Shown: piece by piece, positions 53,711 to 62,971 of the stretch
Numbering within the stretch: the first letter of the stretch is position 1
Layout of the letters: every line of letters starts with the position of its first letter
NCBI GenBank assembly: GCA_012842495.1
Contig: DUSS01000070.1
Location: forward strand, 1 to 64,000
Reading direction: 5' to 3'
Origin: Candidatus Fermentithermobacillaceae bacterium
Lineage (GTDB): Bacteria > Bacillota > Sulfobacillia > Fermentithermobacillales > DUSS01
Length of the DNA stretch: 64,000 nt
Translations under genes and position numbers: made by a program
Notes under the pieces: model-generated
Databases searched by the model: none
Seen by the model: only the letters and a program-made list of their open reading frames with translations
Told to the model about the DNA's origin: nothing

Positions 53711-55054
53711 TTATGCGTCTTTTCTTGCTACGATGAGTCCCTGAGAAGTCGCCTTTGTCGGGACGACCTCCCTAAGCTCTCCAGCCCAATCCGGTTTGCC
53801 ATAGAACCAGCACCTCACGTACGACCGGGTGACTCCAGTGAGCATCCCCCTGTCCAGCTCTTCCTCCACCAGGACTTCGACAGGTACTCCCACATATCTA
53901 CGATGGAAGCTCAGCGACAGTTCCCGTGCGACCTTGAGGACTTCTTTGAGCCTGGCAGACTTCTCCTTCTCCGGTACCTTTCCGGGCAGAGCTGCCGCAC
54001 GGGTCCCAGGCCGGGCGGAATATCGGAAGGCATGAACCCGGGAAAAACCGATATCCCTCAACGACCGGAGGGTGTTCTGGAAGTCCTGATCCGTCTCCCC
54101 CGGAAAGCCTACAATGATGTCGGTCCCTAGTCCAAGGTCTGGAGCGATCCGCCGGGCCCGCTCGGCGATCTTCGCAAAGGACGCCAGAGTATACCTTCTG
54201 CCCATCAGCCTGAGTATCCTGTCGCTGCCGCTTTGAAGGGGCAGGTGTAAATGGTGGCAGACCTGGGGCATCCTGAGACAATCCAGCAGCTCCTCATCCA
54301 CGTCATGGGGCTCGAGAGAACTCAGTCTCAATCTGACGAGACCGGGCAACCGGCAGATCTCTTTCACTAGAGTGGAAAGGGGCGGCGGCCCGTAGAGCCC
54401 GAGATGGGTCCCGGTCAGCACGAGCTCCTTTTTCCCCATTCTGATGAGTTTTTCCGCTTCTTTCAATATTTCCTCGAGGGGTCTTGAACGCGAAGGTCCC
54501 CGGGCGAATGGTACTATGCAGTAGGTGCAGTAATCATCGCACCCTTCCTGCACTTTGAGATAGGCGTGGGTTAAAGTGGGGCGTTCAACAAAAGCTTCTT
54601 CGAAAAGCTCGGTTTTTTCGTGGGGCTGGACCTTCACAACCGTTCGTCCGGGTCCATCTCTCAGTGCTTCTTCCAGAGCTTCCAGGGCAAGTCCCTTCCC
54701 TCTAACGCCAGACACGGCCACAACCCCGGGGAGATCCGCCACCTGGCCCGGGTCGATCTGGGAATAGCAGCCGGTGACCACGACTTTTGCACCCTGTCGG
54801 GCGAAGGCCCGTATCGCTTGCCGGGCTTTAGCTGCGCTCCGTCCCGTCACGGCGCAAGTGTTGACGACGACGATGTCAGCCGGGCCTTCTTCGACCACGC
54901 GGTACCCCCGGCGCCGGAACAGATTCTTCAGATAGTCGGTGTCGTACTGGTTCTGCCTGCATCCGAACGTCTTGAAGTAGACGGTAGGCCCTTTTGGAAC
55001 CTCGTCGTCCGTCATCGCGGAGCTCGTTACCATGGAAATTGAATCATCGTCCAT
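53711..55054 (-). CDS. mtaB: tRNA threonylcarbamoyladenosine-37 C2-methylthiotransferase
   Basis: Radical-SAM enzyme that adds a methylthio group to t6A37 of tRNA. 447 aa. The N-terminal domain has the three Fe-S ligands in FGCRQNQYD, NTCAVTG and TGCYSQ; the radical-SAM motif is CDDYCTYC; a TRAM domain closes the protein (VEVLVEEELDRGMLTGVTRSYVR). ATG at 55054 has GAGGA seven bases before it. Gene order dnaJ, rsmE, mtaB is typical of Bacillota, but prmA, usually between dnaJ and rsmE, is missing here. Confidence 0.94.
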   Translation of the reverse strand: MDDDSISMVTSSAMTDDEVPKGPTVYFKTFGCRQNQYDTDYLKNLFRRRGYRVVEEGPADIVVVNTCAVTGRSAAKARQAIRAFARQGAKVVVTGCYSQIDPGQVADLPGVVAVSGVRGKGLALEALEEALRDGPGRTVVKVQPHEKTELFEEAFVERPTLTHAYLKVQEGCDDYCTYCIVPFARGPSRSRPLEEILKEAEKLIRMGKKELVLTGTHLGLYGPPPLSTLVKEICRLPGLVRLRLSSLEPHDVDEELLDCLRMPQVCHHLHLPLQSGSDRILRLMGRRYTLASFAKIAERARRIAPDLGLGTDIIVGFPGETDQDFQNTLRSLRDIGFSRVHAFRYSARPGTRAAALPGKVPEKEKSARLKEVLKVARELSLSFHRRYVGVPVEVLVEEELDRGMLTGVTRSYVRCWFYGKPDWAGELREVVPTKATSQGLIVARKDA

Positions 55055-55222
55055 TTGCAGGTCCTCTTAAACCATACGTCATCTTTAACTCTATCGCTCC
55101 CCCCCGGGCCGTCGTGAGGAGCGGCGGCTCAAGCAGCCTGTTCCCCTAAGGAGAGCCAACGGGAATTGCCTGGTCCCACGCATCAAACATGCATAATATA
55201 ACACTGGTTTCCGCTTTCACAG

Positions 55223-55978
55223 CTACTGTGAGCCCGGCGTCAAACTATGCAATACAAACACTACGAGGCCGACAGCCATTATGCATGCGGTTTCCGCGGG
55301 AAGAAGGTGAGGCCCCAGGGAAACTGGGATAAAGCCCCGGCTAAGGGCCGCCTCCACTTCGGAGTCGGAAAAACCGCCCTCCGGGCCCACAAGCACGCTG
55401 ACCCGCCGTTCTCCCGCAACTATTCTTCCCAAATCCGACGGTGTCCCCGAAAGACCTTCCCATGCCAGAATGAGCTTCCCCCTGGCGACGTGGGCGGACT
55501 CCGCGCTGGTGAGGTCTTCGAAACAAAGCGGATACCTTATCTCCGGCAGCGAGGTTCTCTTGCTTTGTTCCGCTGCGGACAGCGCAATCCTTCGCCACCT
55601 TAAAACCTTTCGCTCCCAGCCGGATTCATCCGGATTTGGCACGGACCTCGAACAAATCACCGGCGTTATGCTCGTGACCCCGAGCTCCGTGGCCTTTTCC
55701 ACCACCAGATCCATTTTGGACGCTTTTATCATGCCGGCAAAGAGGTGGACCTCGAAATTGGGAGGCGTCACGGGCACTACAGAGACGACCCGACCGGTGA
55801 CACCCTGCGGCGAAGTCGACTCCACCGTTGCGGAGTAAAGAAAGCCGGGAGTCACGGCTTCGAAGATTTCACCGGGCTTCAACCTGACTACTCTGGCATG
55901 CTTTCCCGGGTCACCTGAGAGCAGGATCAGGCCGTCCCGGATCATGGACTGGTCGATGAAGAAACGGTAGAGGGTCAT
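55223..55978 (-). CDS. rsmE: 16S rRNA (uracil1498-N3)-methyltransferase
   Basis: SPOUT-class methyltransferase, 251 aa. PUA-like N-terminal domain (KHARVVRLKPGEIFEAVTPG), then LFAGMIKASKMDLVVEKATELGVTSITPV, which is the RsmE signature, followed by the knot with VLVGPEGGFSDSEVE and SLGPHLLPAETACI. All SAM-binding knot segments are intact. It lies 159 bp after dnaJ and 168 bp before mtaB on the same strand. Confidence 0.96.
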   Translation of the reverse strand: MTLYRFFIDQSMIRDGLILLSGDPGKHARVVRLKPGEIFEAVTPGFLYSATVESTSPQGVTGRVVSVVPVTPPNFEVHLFAGMIKASKMDLVVEKATELGVTSITPVICSRSVPNPDESGWERKVLRWRRIALSAAEQSKRTSLPEIRYPLCFEDLTSAESAHVARGKLILAWEGLSGTPSDLGRIVAGERRVSVLVGPEGGFSDSEVEAALSRGFIPVSLGPHLLPAETACIMAVGLVVFVLHSLTPGSQ

Positions 55979-56052
55979 CGGCGTTTACTCATGTAATCCT
56001 CATTATCAAGCCCCACATGCGCCCGCTCACCTGCTGAATCCCCAACACGGGC

Positions 56053-56086
56053 CAGGTCCTGCCACAGGCTATACCGCCAGGACCTG
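56053..56086. terminator. Perfect 9-bp stem-loop downstream of dnaJ
   Basis: CAGGTCCTG (56053-56061) and CAGGACCTG (56078-56086) are exact complements around a 16-nt loop, 50 bp past the dnaJ stop. There is no U-tract. It may be a processing or mRNA-stabilising hairpin that separates the chaperone genes from rsmE-mtaB-ddl. Confidence 0.4.
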
Positions 56087-56136
56087 CGTCTTGTTGCTCA
56101 GCCACAGAATCCCGACCGGCAGAACAATGTGCTTCT

Positions 56137-57318
56137 TCAACTCTGACCGTCGCCACCAGCAGCCCGCCTCATCCGGCGAAAAAAGGAGTCGCCCTGGTCC
56201 TCAGCGCCCCTCCCCCCGCCACCTTCCTGAAGCTTCTTGAGCTCGGTCAGAAGAGCCCTCTCCCTCGCCGTCAACCTAGTGGGTACCGTTACGTTCACCC
56301 TTACGACGAGGTCGCCTCTGTGGCGCGACCCGAGTTTCGGCATGCCGCGGCCCTTCAGCCGTATTTCGGTTCCAGGTTGAGTCCCTTCGGGTATCCGCAG
56401 CGGTATTCTTCCGTCGATACCGGGAATCTCCACTTCGGTACCTAAAGCGGCATCAGGGTAGCTTACCGAGTACTCCATGATCAGGTCGTCGCCCTGACGG
56501 ACGAAGAGTCTATGAGGTTTTACCTTGATGAGGACGTAAAGGTCACCGGGTTCTCCGCCTCTCGCCCCGGCGTCACCCTGACCGCCCAACCTCAGTCTCA
56601 GACCAGAATCCACACCTGGGGGTATTTCGACGGTCACCGTTTTGCGCCGTCTCACTGTCCCCTTTCCACGGCAGTCGGGACACGGGTCTTCGATCACTTT
56701 GCCCCGTCCCCCGCACCGCGGACAGGTAGTGACCGTCACGAACTGGCCGAAAACCGTCGTCCTTTCAGAGCGAACCTGTCCCCTACCGTGACATACCGGG
56801 CAGGTCACCGGTCTGGAACCGGGTCGCGAACCGGTCCCGCCGCAGGTCGCGCATTTCTCCAGCCGGTCGATGGTAATATCCCTGGCCCCACCACGAAACG
56901 CTTCTTCGAGAGAGAGCTCCACCTCAACCTCGATATCGCGGCCTCTCTCCAGGACCGTGCCCGTCCGGGCACGACTACCCCCCAGTATTTCTTCGAACTC
57001 CTCGAACAGACTTCCAAACGGGAAGCCGAAATCGGAAAAAACATCCCTAAACGTCCCGCCGCCGTACCCGGAAGGCCCTGGACCGGGCCCCGCTACGGGG
57101 CCGTTAGGGTTTCCGTACGCGTCATAATTCCGCCTTTTGACGGGATCGGAGAGCACCTCGTAAGCTTCGTTTATCTCTTTGAACTTCTCCTCGGCAGATT
57201 TGTCCCCCGGGTTGGCGTCGGGGTGGTACTTCCTCGCCAGCGTCCTGAAGGCTTTTTTTATCTCCTCGTCGCTGGCGTTCCGGGGAACGCCGAGGATCTC
57301 ATAATAGTCCTTGCTCAA
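56137..57318 (-). CDS. dnaJ: Chaperone DnaJ (type I J-protein)
   Basis: 393 aa cochaperone. J domain residues 1-70 ([21 protein letters not shown]) with HPD near 32-34; Gly/Phe region ~75-115; zinc-finger domain with four CxxCxGxG-type motifs ([32 protein letters not shown]); C-terminal substrate domains. The tail is unusually Gly/Arg-rich ([11 protein letters not shown]) with a basic end. ATG overlaps the chaperonin stop by four bases (ATGA). It normally serves DnaK, which is not encoded in this operon. Confidence 0.97.
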   Translation of the reverse strand: MSKDYYEILGVPRNASDEEIKKAFRTLARKYHPDANPGDKSAEEKFKEINEAYEVLSDPVKRRNYDAYGNPNGPVAGPGPGPSGYGGGTFRDVFSDFGFPFGSLFEEFEEILGGSRARTGTVLERGRDIEVEVELSLEEAFRGGARDITIDRLEKCATCGGTGSRPGSRPVTCPVCHGRGQVRSERTTVFGQFVTVTTCPRCGGRGKVIEDPCPDCRGKGTVRRRKTVTVEIPPGVDSGLRLRLGGQGDAGARGGEPGDLYVLIKVKPHRLFVRQGDDLIMEYSVSYPDAALGTEVEIPGIDGRIPLRIPEGTQPGTEIRLKGRGMPKLGSRHRGDLVVRVNVTVPTRLTARERALLTELKKLQEGGGGRGAEDQGDSFFRRMRRAAGGDGQS

Positions 57319-58898
57319 ATGTTCACTTCCTCCGCATCATCGCCAGAGCCGGTTCCGGCCTCCTCATCGTCCTTTTTCTTAATGATGGTGTTTATCCGCA
57401 ATATCGCCTCGGCTATCTCTCCTGCGGCTTTGATCGCATGGATTTTGACGAGCGCCGGGTCAACCACGCCGCGCTCGAACATATCGACGATCTCACCGGT
57501 ATCACAGTCCACCGCCAGGTTATCGTTCCCCGTCCGCGCTTGAGCTGCGAGTACCGCGCCCACTTTTTCAAGAGGATTGAAACCGGCGTTGGCCACTATT
57601 TGGGCGAGGGGCTTCTTCAGTGCCTCGATCACGCATAAAAGTCCGTACGCGCTCATTCCGTCAAAGCTGTCTCTTTTGCTTTCAAGAGCTCTCGAACAGG
57701 CTATTTCGGCGGCACCGCCTCCCGCCACGACACCGCCTTTCACCGCCGCCTGAACCGAGGAAGCGGCGTCTGTACAGATCCTTTCGCGTTCGCCCATGAC
57801 CTCCCGGGTGGCAGCCCCCACGAGTATGGTGGCCATGGGCTTACCCCCTCCCCCTAAGATCCTGATGTGCTCGAGCTCGTCGTCTTCGTAAACACGTTCC
57901 GCAGAGCCGAGATACTTCAAAAGCTCCGCGCTCGCCTTTTTCAAGCCCGTGCGTTTTAGAGCTTTTGCCCCGGTGTGCTCAGCCGCCCGCCTCAGCTCCC
58001 GGGATGAAACTCTGGCTACCACCATTACCCCAGCGTCCGTTAAGATCTCCTCAGCCAGGTCGGACACTCCGCCGTCCACGAGGCAGAAGTTTACTCCCAG
58101 CTCGATCACCTTTTTGAGGTTAGCCTTGAATTCCTCCTGGAGTTCCAGGTACCTCCGGAAGCCCGACTCGGTGGCAAGAGCTTCCTCCTCGACCTTTTCA
58201 GGTTCCAAATTATCGTCTACCACGAGGACCCTTGCCGGTTTCACCTCTTTGGGCATCTCGCGGGAGAGTCTCTCCTTGCCGATGATGACCCCGGCAAACA
58301 CCTGGTTATCCGCGCCTTCCACTGCCAAAATCGTATCCGCCAATTTAAAACGGGGATCGAGCAGCTTTTCCATCCCCACCATTTTTGAAGCTGATATGAC
58401 GAGATCGGCTATATCCTCACGACCTCTTCCGGCCACCAGAGCTACCTGTCTCAGCAACGGATCGTCGAGGCTCGATATTCGTCTGGACCTCGACGCCATG
58501 ATCTCCTGGGCCATCTTCACGCCGGTTTTCAAGCCGTCGATGAGTTTGGTCACAGGCACCCCGCGGAGCGCCTGGTTGAGTCCCTCGGCCAAAAGAGCCC
58601 CCGCCATGATCGTCGCGGTCGTGGTGCCGTCGCCCACCTCTTCTTCCTGAGCTTTGGCGGTGCTCACGACCATCCTGGCGGCAGGGTGGTGAACGTCCAT
58701 CTTGGTGAGGATGGTCATGCCGTCGTTGGTTATCACCACTTCGCCGAAGCGATCCACCAAGAGCGTGTCAAGCCCCTTAGGACCTATCGTTCCCTCCACC
58801 GCCGCCGCAATGGCCCTCACCGCGCTGGCGTTAGTCAAAAGCGCAGCAAACTTCTCGTCCACCTCGGCCCCGGACGAAGCCTGTTTAGGACTCACCAT
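57315..58898 (-). CDS. Archaeal-type (group III) chaperonin
   Basis: 527 aa ATP-driven folding ring subunit of the TCP-1/thermosome superfamily rather than GroEL. Nucleotide-binding segments [23 protein letters not shown] and [18 protein letters not shown] are present, as are [16 protein letters not shown] and the closing [30 protein letters not shown]-type block (seen in pieces). There is no GGM tail; the C-terminus is acidic ([16 protein letters not shown]). Such genes occur in a few thermophilic Clostridia, such as Carboxydothermus, in the dnaK locus. ATG at 58898 has GGGAGGAG upstream; it overlaps hrcA by seven bases and dnaJ by four. Confidence 0.95.
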   Translation of the reverse strand: MVSPKQASSGAEVDEKFAALLTNASAVRAIAAAVEGTIGPKGLDTLLVDRFGEVVITNDGMTILTKMDVHHPAARMVVSTAKAQEEEVGDGTTTATIMAGALLAEGLNQALRGVPVTKLIDGLKTGVKMAQEIMASRSRRISSLDDPLLRQVALVAGRGREDIADLVISASKMVGMEKLLDPRFKLADTILAVEGADNQVFAGVIIGKERLSREMPKEVKPARVLVVDDNLEPEKVEEEALATESGFRRYLELQEEFKANLKKVIELGVNFCLVDGGVSDLAEEILTDAGVMVVARVSSRELRRAAEHTGAKALKRTGLKKASAELLKYLGSAERVYEDDELEHIRILGGGGKPMATILVGAATREVMGERERICTDAASSVQAAVKGGVVAGGGAAEIACSRALESKRDSFDGMSAYGLLCVIEALKKPLAQIVANAGFNPLEKVGAVLAAQARTGNDNLAVDCDTGEIVDMFERGVVDPALVKIHAIKAAGEIAEAILRINTIIKKKDDEEAGTGSGDDAEEVNI

Positions 58899-59914
58899 CC
58901 ACTCCTCCCACCGAAGAAATCAGAGATCTTTTCCTCCACGAATCTCACGATAGCTACCGCTCGAGCGTAGTCCATGCGCTTCGGTCCGAGCACCCCGATC
59001 TTGCCCAGTGCGGAGCCCAGCCGGAAAGTTCCCCGCACGAGACTGCAGTCTTTCACACCATACAGCGGGTTTTCCTCACCTATCAGCACGCTCACCGGAC
59101 TCCCGGCGGGGATGTCGAAGAGTTTGTCGACGGCCTCTTCGTTCTCCAGAACCGAGAAGACCTCACCGGCCTTTCTCGAATCCCTGAATTCGGGCTGGTT
59201 GAGGATATTAGCCTGACCGCCCATGTAAAGGCGCTCTTCGCGTTCGACCAAAGCCTTCGTCAGGAAATCCATCAGGGTGGTTATGACCCGCCCGTACCTG
59301 GAAACCTCGTCTTTCATCGAGGCCAGGCGACCCGGAAGATCCGCCATCTTCCGACCGGCCAGATTCTTCGTAAGAATGCGGGAAAAGGCGCTCATGTCCT
59401 CGTCGGTCATGGGTGGAATGTCCACCAGGCGGCTCTCGACAAAACCGGTCTCGGTAGTGATGACGATGAGAGCCCTTTCCGGTCCTACCCTTAACAAATG
59501 CACTGACTGGCACGACGTAGTATCCAGTTGAGGCCCGAGGACGAGAGAAAGGTAATTCGTGGCTTCCGACACCACCCTGGCGGTCTCCCGAATCAGGGAA
59601 ACGATGTCCCTCACCCGGGAACTCAACTGTTCTTCAATCCAGCGGGTCTCCTCCTTGGAGAGCTTGGTTTCCTCCATCAGCTCATCCACGTACACCCTGT
59701 AACCGCGATCGGATGGAATCCTCCCCGCCGACGTGTGAGGCTGCACCAGGTAACCCATTTCCTCAAGGTCGGCCATTTCGTTCCTTACGGTAGCCGGAGA
59801 AAGTCCAAGGTGATATTTCCTGACCACCGTGCGCGAACCCACAGGCTGACCCGTCCTTATGTGCTCCTCAACCACGGTGCGGAGAATCGCGGTTTTCCTC
59901 GCGTCCAGCCGCAA
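58892..59914 (-). CDS. hrcA: Heat-inducible transcription repressor HrcA
   Basis: 340 aa repressor of heat-shock genes through the CIRCE element. N-terminal winged helix (RKTAILRTVVEEHIRTGQPVG-like, with LGLSPATVRNEMADLEEMGYL), GAF-like core and inserted dimerising domain, then the C-terminal IGEENPLYGVKDCSLV and LGKIGVLGPKRMDYARAVA. The start is a TTG at 59914 after GGAGGAA. A perfect CIRCE lies just upstream, so the gene and its operon are autoregulated. In many species GroES-GroEL stabilises HrcA; here the operon supplies a different chaperonin. Confidence 0.97.
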   Translation of the reverse strand: MRLDARKTAILRTVVEEHIRTGQPVGSRTVVRKYHLGLSPATVRNEMADLEEMGYLVQPHTSAGRIPSDRGYRVYVDELMEETKLSKEETRWIEEQLSSRVRDIVSLIRETARVVSEATNYLSLVLGPQLDTTSCQSVHLLRVGPERALIVITTETGFVESRLVDIPPMTDEDMSAFSRILTKNLAGRKMADLPGRLASMKDEVSRYGRVITTLMDFLTKALVEREERLYMGGQANILNQPEFRDSRKAGEVFSVLENEEAVDKLFDIPAGSPVSVLIGEENPLYGVKDCSLVRGTFRLGSALGKIGVLGPKRMDYARAVAIVRFVEEKISDFFGGRSGW

Positions 59915-59932
59915 CAGCTGGTTCCTCCTCTC

Positions 59933-59959
59933 TTAGCACTCCGCCTTGCCGAGTGCTAA
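59933..59959 (-). promoter_or_regulatory. CIRCE operator
   Basis: TTAGCACTC (59933-59941), nine bases, GAGTGCTAA (59951-59959): an exact match to the CIRCE consensus bound by HrcA. It sits between the promoter and hrcA, over the expected transcription start (~59961). Confidence 0.97.
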
Positions 59960-59968
59960 CCCGAGAGA

Positions 59969-59997
59969 AAAGTACCATGCCCTGATGACCCTGTCAA
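59969..59997 (-). promoter_or_regulatory. Heat-shock operon promoter
   Basis: On the minus strand TTGACA (59997-59992) and TACTTT (59974-59969) are spaced by 17 bp. The start would lie next to the CIRCE operator. Confidence 0.75.
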
Positions 59998-60067
59998 GAA
60001 AGCAGGCGAACCGAAGGACCCATCGGCGAACATATCCAGGGCAAAGCCCGACCGGTAGCGAGGATGT

Positions 60068-61150
60068 CTATCGCACGACCCGCCGGGCGAGGAGGACCTC
60101 CCTGAGCGCTGAGGCTAGGGCTTTCATACTGGCCTCGCATTCTTCCAGCGTGTTGTCGACACCCCCAACCTCGATAAGCAGGGCCATAGGTGAATACTTC
60201 TGGTTGTACACGGCCGACTCGTAAAATATGCCCCGGGAAATCCCCGGATATTTCCTTTCCAGCGCGTCGAGGACGTCCCTGGCGAAGGAGTAATTCGCCA
60301 TCCAGGAAGGATTTTCGGTGGCGACGACCGTCATGATCTTTGCGTACCGTTTTCCTTTTATTATCGCTGTTGTCAGGTCCCCCCGTTGACTGTCTCGATG
60401 AATGTCGATCATCACGAGGAGTTCCGGATAGGTATCCTTAAGTCGTTTTACGGTAATTTCGGACCGCGCGTAGGCCCCCACCCTGCCCCCTGCATCGTGA
60501 ACGGTGCGCGAATGGACGACCGGAATGCCCAGTCTCCGCAGCTCAGACACGAGGTATTCGCCTACTCTCAACATGTTCCGGGCGGGGTCGTCCGAAAAGG
60601 AGTCTTCCGGCCGATTTCCCCCCGTGACTGGAAGGAACGATTCGGTGGCGTGAGTGTGATATACGGCCACAAGCGGCCTGGCCGTCCCGGGCGCCGTCAC
60701 CGGGGTCGTCTCACCCCCGGGGGGAAGCGTGATCAATACCAGGGCGCCGTCCCACTCCTCCCTGAGATCGCTAATGGGAACGTAATCCTCAAGAGCCTGC
60801 GACGAGCGCCCGAGTTCCATGGCCATAAGATCCATGGGGCTCCGGACGCGGGTCCCGAGAAGCCACGATATGAGGTACCAGGCCGACGAACAAGGCTCTT
60901 CGTCGTGCCTGGATTCTTCAGCATAGTACAGAAGAGGGAAACCGGCTTTGAGCACGTGAACGGGCCCGGTCCTGGATAGCACCGTGCCGATCAGAGAAAA
61001 CCGGGGCTCACCATCGGATAAGTTCCCTCCAAGGGTGCTGGCCGGGACGGTCGGATCTACACGGTACGACAAAGCTAGAGCGAGCGCCAGGAACACTAAA
61101 AGCGCGTTGGCCAAAAACCAACGGGCCGGTGACCAAGCTCCCCGTTCCAT
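60068..61150 (-). CDS. spoIIP: Stage II sporulation protein P
   Basis: Peptidoglycan amidase/endopeptidase that drives engulfment with SpoIID and SpoIIM. 360 aa with an N-terminal membrane anchor (ANALLVFLALALALSY). The SpoIIP domain shows VAVYHTHATESFLP, LRRLGIPVVHSRTVHD, LLVMIDIHRDSQRG and LLIEVGGVDNTLEE, giving the catalytic His and Glu residues. It lies alone between hrcA and a small holin-like gene. Confidence 0.95.
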   Translation of the reverse strand: MERGAWSPARWFLANALLVFLALALALSYRVDPTVPASTLGGNLSDGEPRFSLIGTVLSRTGPVHVLKAGFPLLYYAEESRHDEEPCSSAWYLISWLLGTRVRSPMDLMAMELGRSSQALEDYVPISDLREEWDGALVLITLPPGGETTPVTAPGTARPLVAVYHTHATESFLPVTGGNRPEDSFSDDPARNMLRVGEYLVSELRRLGIPVVHSRTVHDAGGRVGAYARSEITVKRLKDTYPELLVMIDIHRDSQRGDLTTAIIKGKRYAKIMTVVATENPSWMANYSFARDVLDALERKYPGISRGIFYESAVYNQKYSPMALLIEVGGVDNTLEECEASMKALASALREVLLARRVVR

Positions 61151-61228
61151 CCGGACCTCCCCCGGATAACCTATGAGAGCAGCGCACGCTTAATGCCCGG
61201 TCCCGGCCCTTTATCTAAGCCCAGAGCA

Positions 61229-61570
61229 TCAGCGGATCACGGTGGGAACGAAGGCATCCACTATTCCGACCACGAGGGAGGCCAGGATCGCCCCGAGGAT
61301 TGTGACACGCATCCCGGGCACCAGGAACTGAGCTGCGTAAATCACGACTGCGGCAACGATGAACCCGACAATGCCCCTGGACTGCGGCGATACCCTTTGG
61401 CCGAGGATGGCTTCTACCGCCCAGCCCAGCGCCGCGATTACTACGGCAGCTATAAGAGCGTTCATGAACCCGGCCAGGGCGAACCCGGGCAACAGCGCGC
61501 CCAGGACCATCAGGACTATTGCCGAGACGACGAACCTTACTATGACGCCGATCCAGCTGTTGTTTCTCAC
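61229..61570 (-). CDS. Phage-holin-like four-helix membrane protein
   Basis: About 113 aa with four predicted helices (VIVRFVVSAIVLMVLGALLPG, LIAAVVIAALGWAVEAILG, GIVGFIVAAVVIYAAQFLVPG, ILGAILASLVVGIVDAF). It resembles the holin superfamily IV family common next to sporulation genes in Bacillota. GTG at 61570 follows GGAGG at eight bases; a GTG five codons upstream overlaps the ribosome site. Its function is unknown. It lies 78 bp upstream of spoIIP on the same strand. Confidence 0.8.
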   Translation of the reverse strand: MRNNSWIGVIVRFVVSAIVLMVLGALLPGFALAGFMNALIAAVVIAALGWAVEAILGQRVSPQSRGIVGFIVAAVVIYAAQFLVPGMRVTILGAILASLVVGIVDAFVPTVIR

Positions 61571-61654
61571 GCTCGTCACCTCCACGTTCCGGGATTACTG
61601 AACAGGTACAGGCAATATGCTAACCGTGGGCTGTGGAAAGTATTCGGAGACGTC

Positions 61655-61683
61655 TTGTTGCGGGAAAGACGCCGTGTTAAAAT
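61655..61683 (+). promoter_or_regulatory. rpsT promoter
   Basis: TTGTTG (61655-61660) and TAAAAT (61678-61683) at exact 17-bp spacing, 36 bp before the rpsT start codon. Confidence 0.7.
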
Positions 61684-61718
61684 CCTCACTGTGTCAAGTC
61701 TTTGAGGAGGTGCGGTCT

Positions 61719-61994
61719 TTGGCCAATACCAAGTCCGCCGAAAAGCGTGCGAGACAAAGCGAGAAAAGATGTGCTCGGAACATGGCCATCAAGTCAGCCA
61801 TGCGCACTGCCGCCAAGAAGTTCCGGAAAGCGGTGGAGGAAAACCGAACGGCTGAGCTGGAAAGCCTTTTGAGAATTGCCCAGTCCAGAGTGGATAAGGC
61901 GGTCTCGGCAGGGGTCATTCATAAAAGAACCGGAGCCAGGTACAAGTCAAGGCTTTATGCTCTGCTCCGCCGGGTACAAAGCGCGGCGAGGTAA
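61719..61994 (+). CDS. rpsT: 30S ribosomal protein S20
   Basis: 91 aa helical 16S rRNA-binding protein. It begins LANTKSAEKRARQSEKRCARN and ends with HKRTGARYKSRLYALLRRV, the family signatures. The start is a TTG at 61719 with GGAGGTG eight bases before it; a rare start codon is typical for autoregulated S20 genes. Its last 40 bp overlap the 3' end of holA on the other strand. Confidence 0.96.
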   Translation: MANTKSAEKRARQSEKRCARNMAIKSAMRTAAKKFRKAVEENRTAELESLLRIAQSRVDKAVSAGVIHKRTGARYKSRLYALLRRVQSAAR

Positions 61995-62971
61995 CAAATT
62001 GCATGTTCACAGGCGAGGCCGGCGTCAACTTTACCCGTCTTCAAATCCTCGTCAGCTTCGAGCAGGCATTTGAAAGCTTCTTGCAGCGCTGAAAAACTCC
62101 AGGCGGAAGCTTGCCGCATCGCCTTTTCCGCAGCAAAAGGATGGACGCCCAAATCTTTGGCGACTTCTTGCGCCGGCACGCCCTGAACCAGGAGTTCTTT
62201 AGTTTTCCAGATCAGGGCAAACTGGGAGGCGAGTATTGAGAAGATCCTGGGTACGTTAAATCCCTGGGACATGAGATCGGGAATCTCTGCGAGAGCACGC
62301 TGCACGTTCCCTGAAGCCACGGCGTCCACCAGTGCAAAGGCGTTGGCCTCGGAATCAGCGGAGCAGAATTCATCCACCATGCTCCTGGTGATTTCCTTGC
62401 CGGCGGCGAATAAGACGCCCTTCTGGACTTCGCTCTCAAGTCGCGAAAGTCGTCTCCCTACGAGGAAAACCAGATACTGAGCGGCATCTTTACGGATTCG
62501 CCCCCCGAGACGGCGAACCTCGGTTTCCACCCACTCCGCGGCGGTTCTTGAGTCCGGGGGGCTGGCATCCACCACAATACCGCCGAGCTCCGATACCCGG
62601 ACAAGCCAACCTCGGGACACCGCCGCCGGTTTGATCTTCGCTGCCAGCAAGAGAGAGTTCCCCTCCGCGACGCTTTCGAGGACTATTTCCTGTTGAGCCA
62701 AAAGACCCTCCGCACCCGTCAGGGTAAAGAGCTTTCCTCCGAAGAACGTGGGCTGCGATACCAAGAAGAAGATATCGGCGATTTCCATATCTTCCAGGTT
62801 AAGTGATTCCCTGCCCGCAGGAAAGCTTGGCTCCAGAAGGCGGCACAGCCTAGAAGCCCAGAATCCTTCCTCGCCTGCAACCACGTACAACGAGCGGGTC
62901 ATCCCTTTGAGGATCTCCGCCTCAGCAACAGGTCCCGGTACGGGGACGGCCAGTGATGAAGACTTCATCAT
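61955..62971 (-). CDS. holA: DNA polymerase III subunit delta
   Basis: Clamp-loader subunit that opens the beta clamp. 338 aa. The N-terminal part (LYVVAGEEGFWASRLCRLLE) is ATPase-like without a working Walker A, as expected for delta; the C-terminal collar domain has FALVDAVASGNVQRALAEIPDL, VPRIFSILASQFALIWKTKEL and LLEADEDLKTGKVDAGLACEHAICYL. ATG at 62971 shares one base with the stop of the VanW gene (TAATG), so translation is likely coupled. Its 3' end overlaps rpsT by 40 bp in convergent orientation. Confidence 0.94.
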   Translation of the reverse strand: MMKSSSLAVPVPGPVAEAEILKGMTRSLYVVAGEEGFWASRLCRLLEPSFPAGRESLNLEDMEIADIFFLVSQPTFFGGKLFTLTGAEGLLAQQEIVLESVAEGNSLLLAAKIKPAAVSRGWLVRVSELGGIVVDASPPDSRTAAEWVETEVRRLGGRIRKDAAQYLVFLVGRRLSRLESEVQKGVLFAAGKEITRSMVDEFCSADSEANAFALVDAVASGNVQRALAEIPDLMSQGFNVPRIFSILASQFALIWKTKELLVQGVPAQEVAKDLGVHPFAAEKAMRQASAWSFSALQEAFKCLLEADEDLKTGKVDAGLACEHAICYLAALCTRRSRA

